Below the pieces are notes generated by a model. It saw only the letters and a program-made list of their open reading frames with translations. It had not been told where the DNA came from and made no database searches. A stretch of 64,000 bases of DNA, from the NCBI GenBank assembly GCA_963708675.1, contig CAVPTO010000003.1:1240001-1304000 (forward strand), read 5' to 3'. Shown piece by piece: positions 61,909 through 64,000 of the stretch. The position numbers were made by a program, and so were the translations under genes. This DNA is from DATAXP01 sp963708675 (GTDB lineage Bacteria; Planctomycetota; Planctomycetia; Pirellulales; PNKZ01). Position 1 is the stretch's first letter, and each line of letters starts with the position of its first letter.

Positions 61909-63285
61909 CGAACTCTCGAAACGGTGAACTCGCGAAAAGGTTTCGGAATCATACGCGTGAGTGGCATCGCGGACATTGCTGAAGTTGCGGCATTAAATGC
62001 CTCGCGGGCGATGGTCCGCATCGCTCCCGAGCTGGATGTGCCGCTGACTCCGCGCGTGAGGCGGCTGATCGACGCTGCCGAGTTCCGCCGGCTGTCGGGC
62101 ATCTCGCAGTTGGGCCTCGTCGCGCTCGTGTACCCGGGCGCGGTTCACACGCGGTTCGAGCACTCGCTGGGCGTCTATCGGCTGGCGTTGCTGTTCCTGA
62201 GACAGATGGCTCAGGACGATCGGTTTTGTGCAGCGGTCACGCCGGCGGAAGGCGAGCTGTTCCTCGTGGCGACCTTGCTGCACGATGTTGGACACTTTCC
62301 GTACTGCCATCCGATCGAAGACATCCGGCTGCCGAACGTCCTCGATCACGAACGCGCCGCCGAGCCACTGCTCACACAAGGTGAATTGGCCAACGCTTTA
62401 CGAACCGATTGGAACATCGAACCGGCCGACGTCGCATCGTTGCTGGCCGACAAGCCGGCGACGACGGGGCTTTCGATTCTCGCCAGCATGCTTTCGGGTC
62501 CGATCGACGTCGACAAGATGGACTATCTGGCCCGCGACAGTTTGCATGCTGGAGTGCCGTATGGTCGCAACTTCGATCAGAGCCGTCTCATCGGCAGCTT
62601 GTGCCTGAACGAACGCGGCGACTCGCTGGCGATTACCGACAAAGGCAAGACAGCCGCCGAGATGATGGTCTTCGCGCGGTATGTGATGTTCAGCGAAGTG
62701 TACTGGCATCACGGCGTGCGCGCGGCGACGGCCATGCTACAGCGAGCGTTCTATCTGCTGCGCGACCGTGTGAATCTGACGCCGCTGTATCGCGCAGCCG
62801 ATCCTGCGATGGCTGCGGCCCTGCGCGAAATCGCAAGCGGTACTCCTGCGTTGGAACTCGTCGATGGCTTGTTCGGCCCCTCGCGACGTCTCTATAAGCG
62901 CGTCGTGCAGTTCAGTTGGTTCGAAGAGCGAGGCGGTTTTCAACGCTTGGCGCGGCGACCGTATGCTGAGCTCGTCGCCTGTGCAGAACGTTTCGCCGAG
63001 CTTGCCTCTTCGCGGCTCGGCAAGCCCATCGCCGCTCACGAGGTGCTCTTCGACGCGCCTCCGCCGCAGCGCGAGATTGAATTCAACGTCGAGGTGTATT
63101 TCGCGAAGGAGCGAAGGTATCGCCCTCTTGGCGAAGTTTCGCCCGTGGTGCGAACGCTGGCCCGCGAACAGTTCGATGATTACGTGAAGCGCGTGCGGTT
63201 GTTCGCACACCCGCGCGTGGCTGACGACCTGAAAACGTGCCCAGACCTGCTCGACCTAGTACACCGTGCGATCGAAAGCGTCTGA
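61888..63285 (+). CDS. HD-domain phosphohydrolase (dGTPase/SAMHD1-like)
   Basis: A protein of up to 465 residues with the HD superfamily metal site spread over HTRFEHSLGVYRLALLFL, LLHDVGHFPYCHPIED and DVDKMDYLARDSLHAGV. This is the layout of the YdhJ/SAMHD1-like dNTP or nucleotide phosphohydrolases. The C-terminal half is helical with no further motif. Possible starts are 61888, GTG 61957 and ATG 62011. The earliest overlaps the divergent esterase start. The conserved part begins near VPLTPRVRRLIDAAEFRRL. Substrate (dNTPs or other nucleotides) is inferred from the family. Confidence 0.85.
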   Translation: MGRRVDQRTLETVNSRKGFGIIRVSGIADIAEVAALNASRAMVRIAPELDVPLTPRVRRLIDAAEFRRLSGISQLGLVALVYPGAVHTRFEHSLGVYRLALLFLRQMAQDDRFCAAVTPAEGELFLVATLLHDVGHFPYCHPIEDIRLPNVLDHERAAEPLLTQGELANALRTDWNIEPADVASLLADKPATTGLSILASMLSGPIDVDKMDYLARDSLHAGVPYGRNFDQSRLIGSLCLNERGDSLAITDKGKTAAEMMVFARYVMFSEVYWHHGVRAATAMLQRAFYLLRDRVNLTPLYRAADPAMAAALREIASGTPALELVDGLFGPSRRLYKRVVQFSWFEERGGFQRLARRPYAELVACAERFAELASSRLGKPIAAHEVLFDAPPPQREIEFNVEVYFAKERRYRPLGEVSPVVRTLAREQFDDYVKRVRLFAHPRVADDLKTCPDLLDLVHRAIESV

Positions 63286-63311
63286 AGCCGCAACATCATT
63301 TGGAGACTCTT

Positions 63312-63956
63312 ATGTTTGTCCTCTGCCGCTGGCGCCTGTTGTGCATCACGCTCATCGCTTTGGCGCCGTTGGCTGCAATCGCGGCCGACGACAAGAAGCC
63401 GATCTCGCTGTTCGACGGCAAGACGCTCGCAGGTTGGACGGCCACCGACTTTGGCGGCGAGGGAAAGGTGCGCGTCGAGGATGGCCGCATTCTCATGGAG
63501 CGCGGCGAGCCAGCGACCGGCATTACCATTACGGACGACGCGTTCAAGAAGCTGCCGAAGATCGACTACGAAATCACGCTCGAAGCCATGCGCGTCGACG
63601 GCGGCGACTTCTTCTGTGGTTTGACGTTCCCCGTGAATGACGATCCTTGCAGCCTGATTGTCGGCGGCTGGGGCGGTGGGGTTGTGGGTCTGTCGAGCCT
63701 CAACGGCTCCGATGCTTCGGAGAACGAAACGACGACATTTCGAACATTCGACAACAACAAGTGGTATCGCATTCGGCTGCGCGTCAGTAAGGACGCGATT
63801 GACGGATGGATCGACGACGAGAAGCAGTTCCACGTCAATCTCGACGAAGTGAGCGTGTCGATTCGCTTCGAGGTCGAACCGTCGCGACCGCTAGGCTTCT
63901 CGTGTTGGAACACCACCGCGGCGCTGAAGAATATCGTCGTGAAGCCGCTCGACTAG
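63312..63956 (+). CDS. DUF1080 / 3-keto-disaccharide hydrolase-like exported protein
   Basis: A 214-residue protein with a signal peptide (WRLLCITLIALAPLAAIAADD). The DUF1080 fold opens ISLFDGKTLAGWTATDFGG, and later WYRIRLRVSKDAIDGWIDDE and PLGFSCWNTTAALKNIVVKPLD, a concanavalin-like beta sandwich. Family members act on glycans (3-keto-disaccharide hydrolases) or bind them. They are very abundant in planctomycetes, often near sulfatases. Start ATG 63312 begins the signal peptide. Confidence 0.88.
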   Translation: MFVLCRWRLLCITLIALAPLAAIAADDKKPISLFDGKTLAGWTATDFGGEGKVRVEDGRILMERGEPATGITITDDAFKKLPKIDYEITLEAMRVDGGDFFCGLTFPVNDDPCSLIVGGWGGGVVGLSSLNGSDASENETTTFRTFDNNKWYRIRLRVSKDAIDGWIDDEKQFHVNLDEVSVSIRFEVEPSRPLGFSCWNTTAALKNIVVKPLD

Positions 63957-63985
63957 GAATGCGAACTATCTCGACAATGTGTTAG

Positions 63986-64000
63986 CGCATAAAAAAGCCC
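63986..64000 (-). terminator. Possible terminator cut by the window end
   Basis: The last bases, GCATAAAAAAGCCC, read on the minus strand as GGGCTTTTTTATGC, the T-run with part of a stem as in the terminator at 27694-27733. The rest lies outside the window. Confidence 0.3.

Overview
The window looks like a chromosomal segment of a planctomycete, probably Pirellulales-like. It is GC-rich and has the usual gene set of that group: PSD1-type cytochrome proteins (DUF1549/DUF1553) paired with DUF1501, several formylglycine sulfatases, a DUF1080 protein, zinc-ribbon proteins, and a dcw remnant reduced to mraZ and rsmH. No rRNA, tRNA or CRISPR array was recognised.

Layout. (1) 1-1.9 kb is a mobile edge: a serine recombinase cut by the window start, a 23-bp palindrome upstream of it, and a 521-bp internally deleted IS3-family element with both terminal repeats. 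(2) 2.3-27.2 kb is an efflux island with three RND systems. System A has outer-membrane factors 1 and 2, adaptor A and pump A, followed by a malate-dehydrogenase-like gene. System B is a convergent paralogous pump/adaptor pair. System C has pump C and adaptor C, divergent from outer-membrane factor 3. A phosphate-porin-like protein and a small secreted protein lie between B and C. (3) 27.2-29.3 kb holds a truncated IS66-family transposase and an orphan terminator. (4) 29.4-36 kb is a signalling cluster: a dimerisation-only kinase fragment, three single-domain response regulators, a PAS histidine kinase, and a multi-PAS hybrid kinase with a canonical LOV domain. (5) 36-52 kb is typical planctomycete accessory content: CAP-domain protein, three sulfatases, DUF1232 protein, esterase, small lipoprotein and membrane proteins, PSD1/DUF1501 pair and a YkgJ-type protein. 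(6) 52-55.3 kb is the dcw remnant mraZ - rsmH - LysM membrane protein, with a recognisable MraZ operator. (7) 55.6-64 kb has queA, a NUDIX-related gene, a thioesterase, an ACT-domain protein, two zinc-ribbon proteins, an esterase, an HD phosphohydrolase and a DUF1080 protein.

Two cross-cutting signals stand out. At least six reading-frame breaks, most of them repairable by one base, split genes whose two halves still read as intact protein. Affected are outer-membrane factors 2 (twice) and 3, the LOV hybrid kinase, the LysM protein and a retropepsin-PDZ remnant. They are either assembly indels or recent decay. Several families of near-perfect palindromes also occupy intergenic gaps, and one of them is found only between convergent genes.

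The efflux genes together would form tripartite envelope pumps. The signalling genes are translationally coupled (4-bp overlaps) and probably form one light/redox-responsive phosphorelay. The gene after rsmH suggests a LysM wall-binding protein in the position usually held by ftsL.
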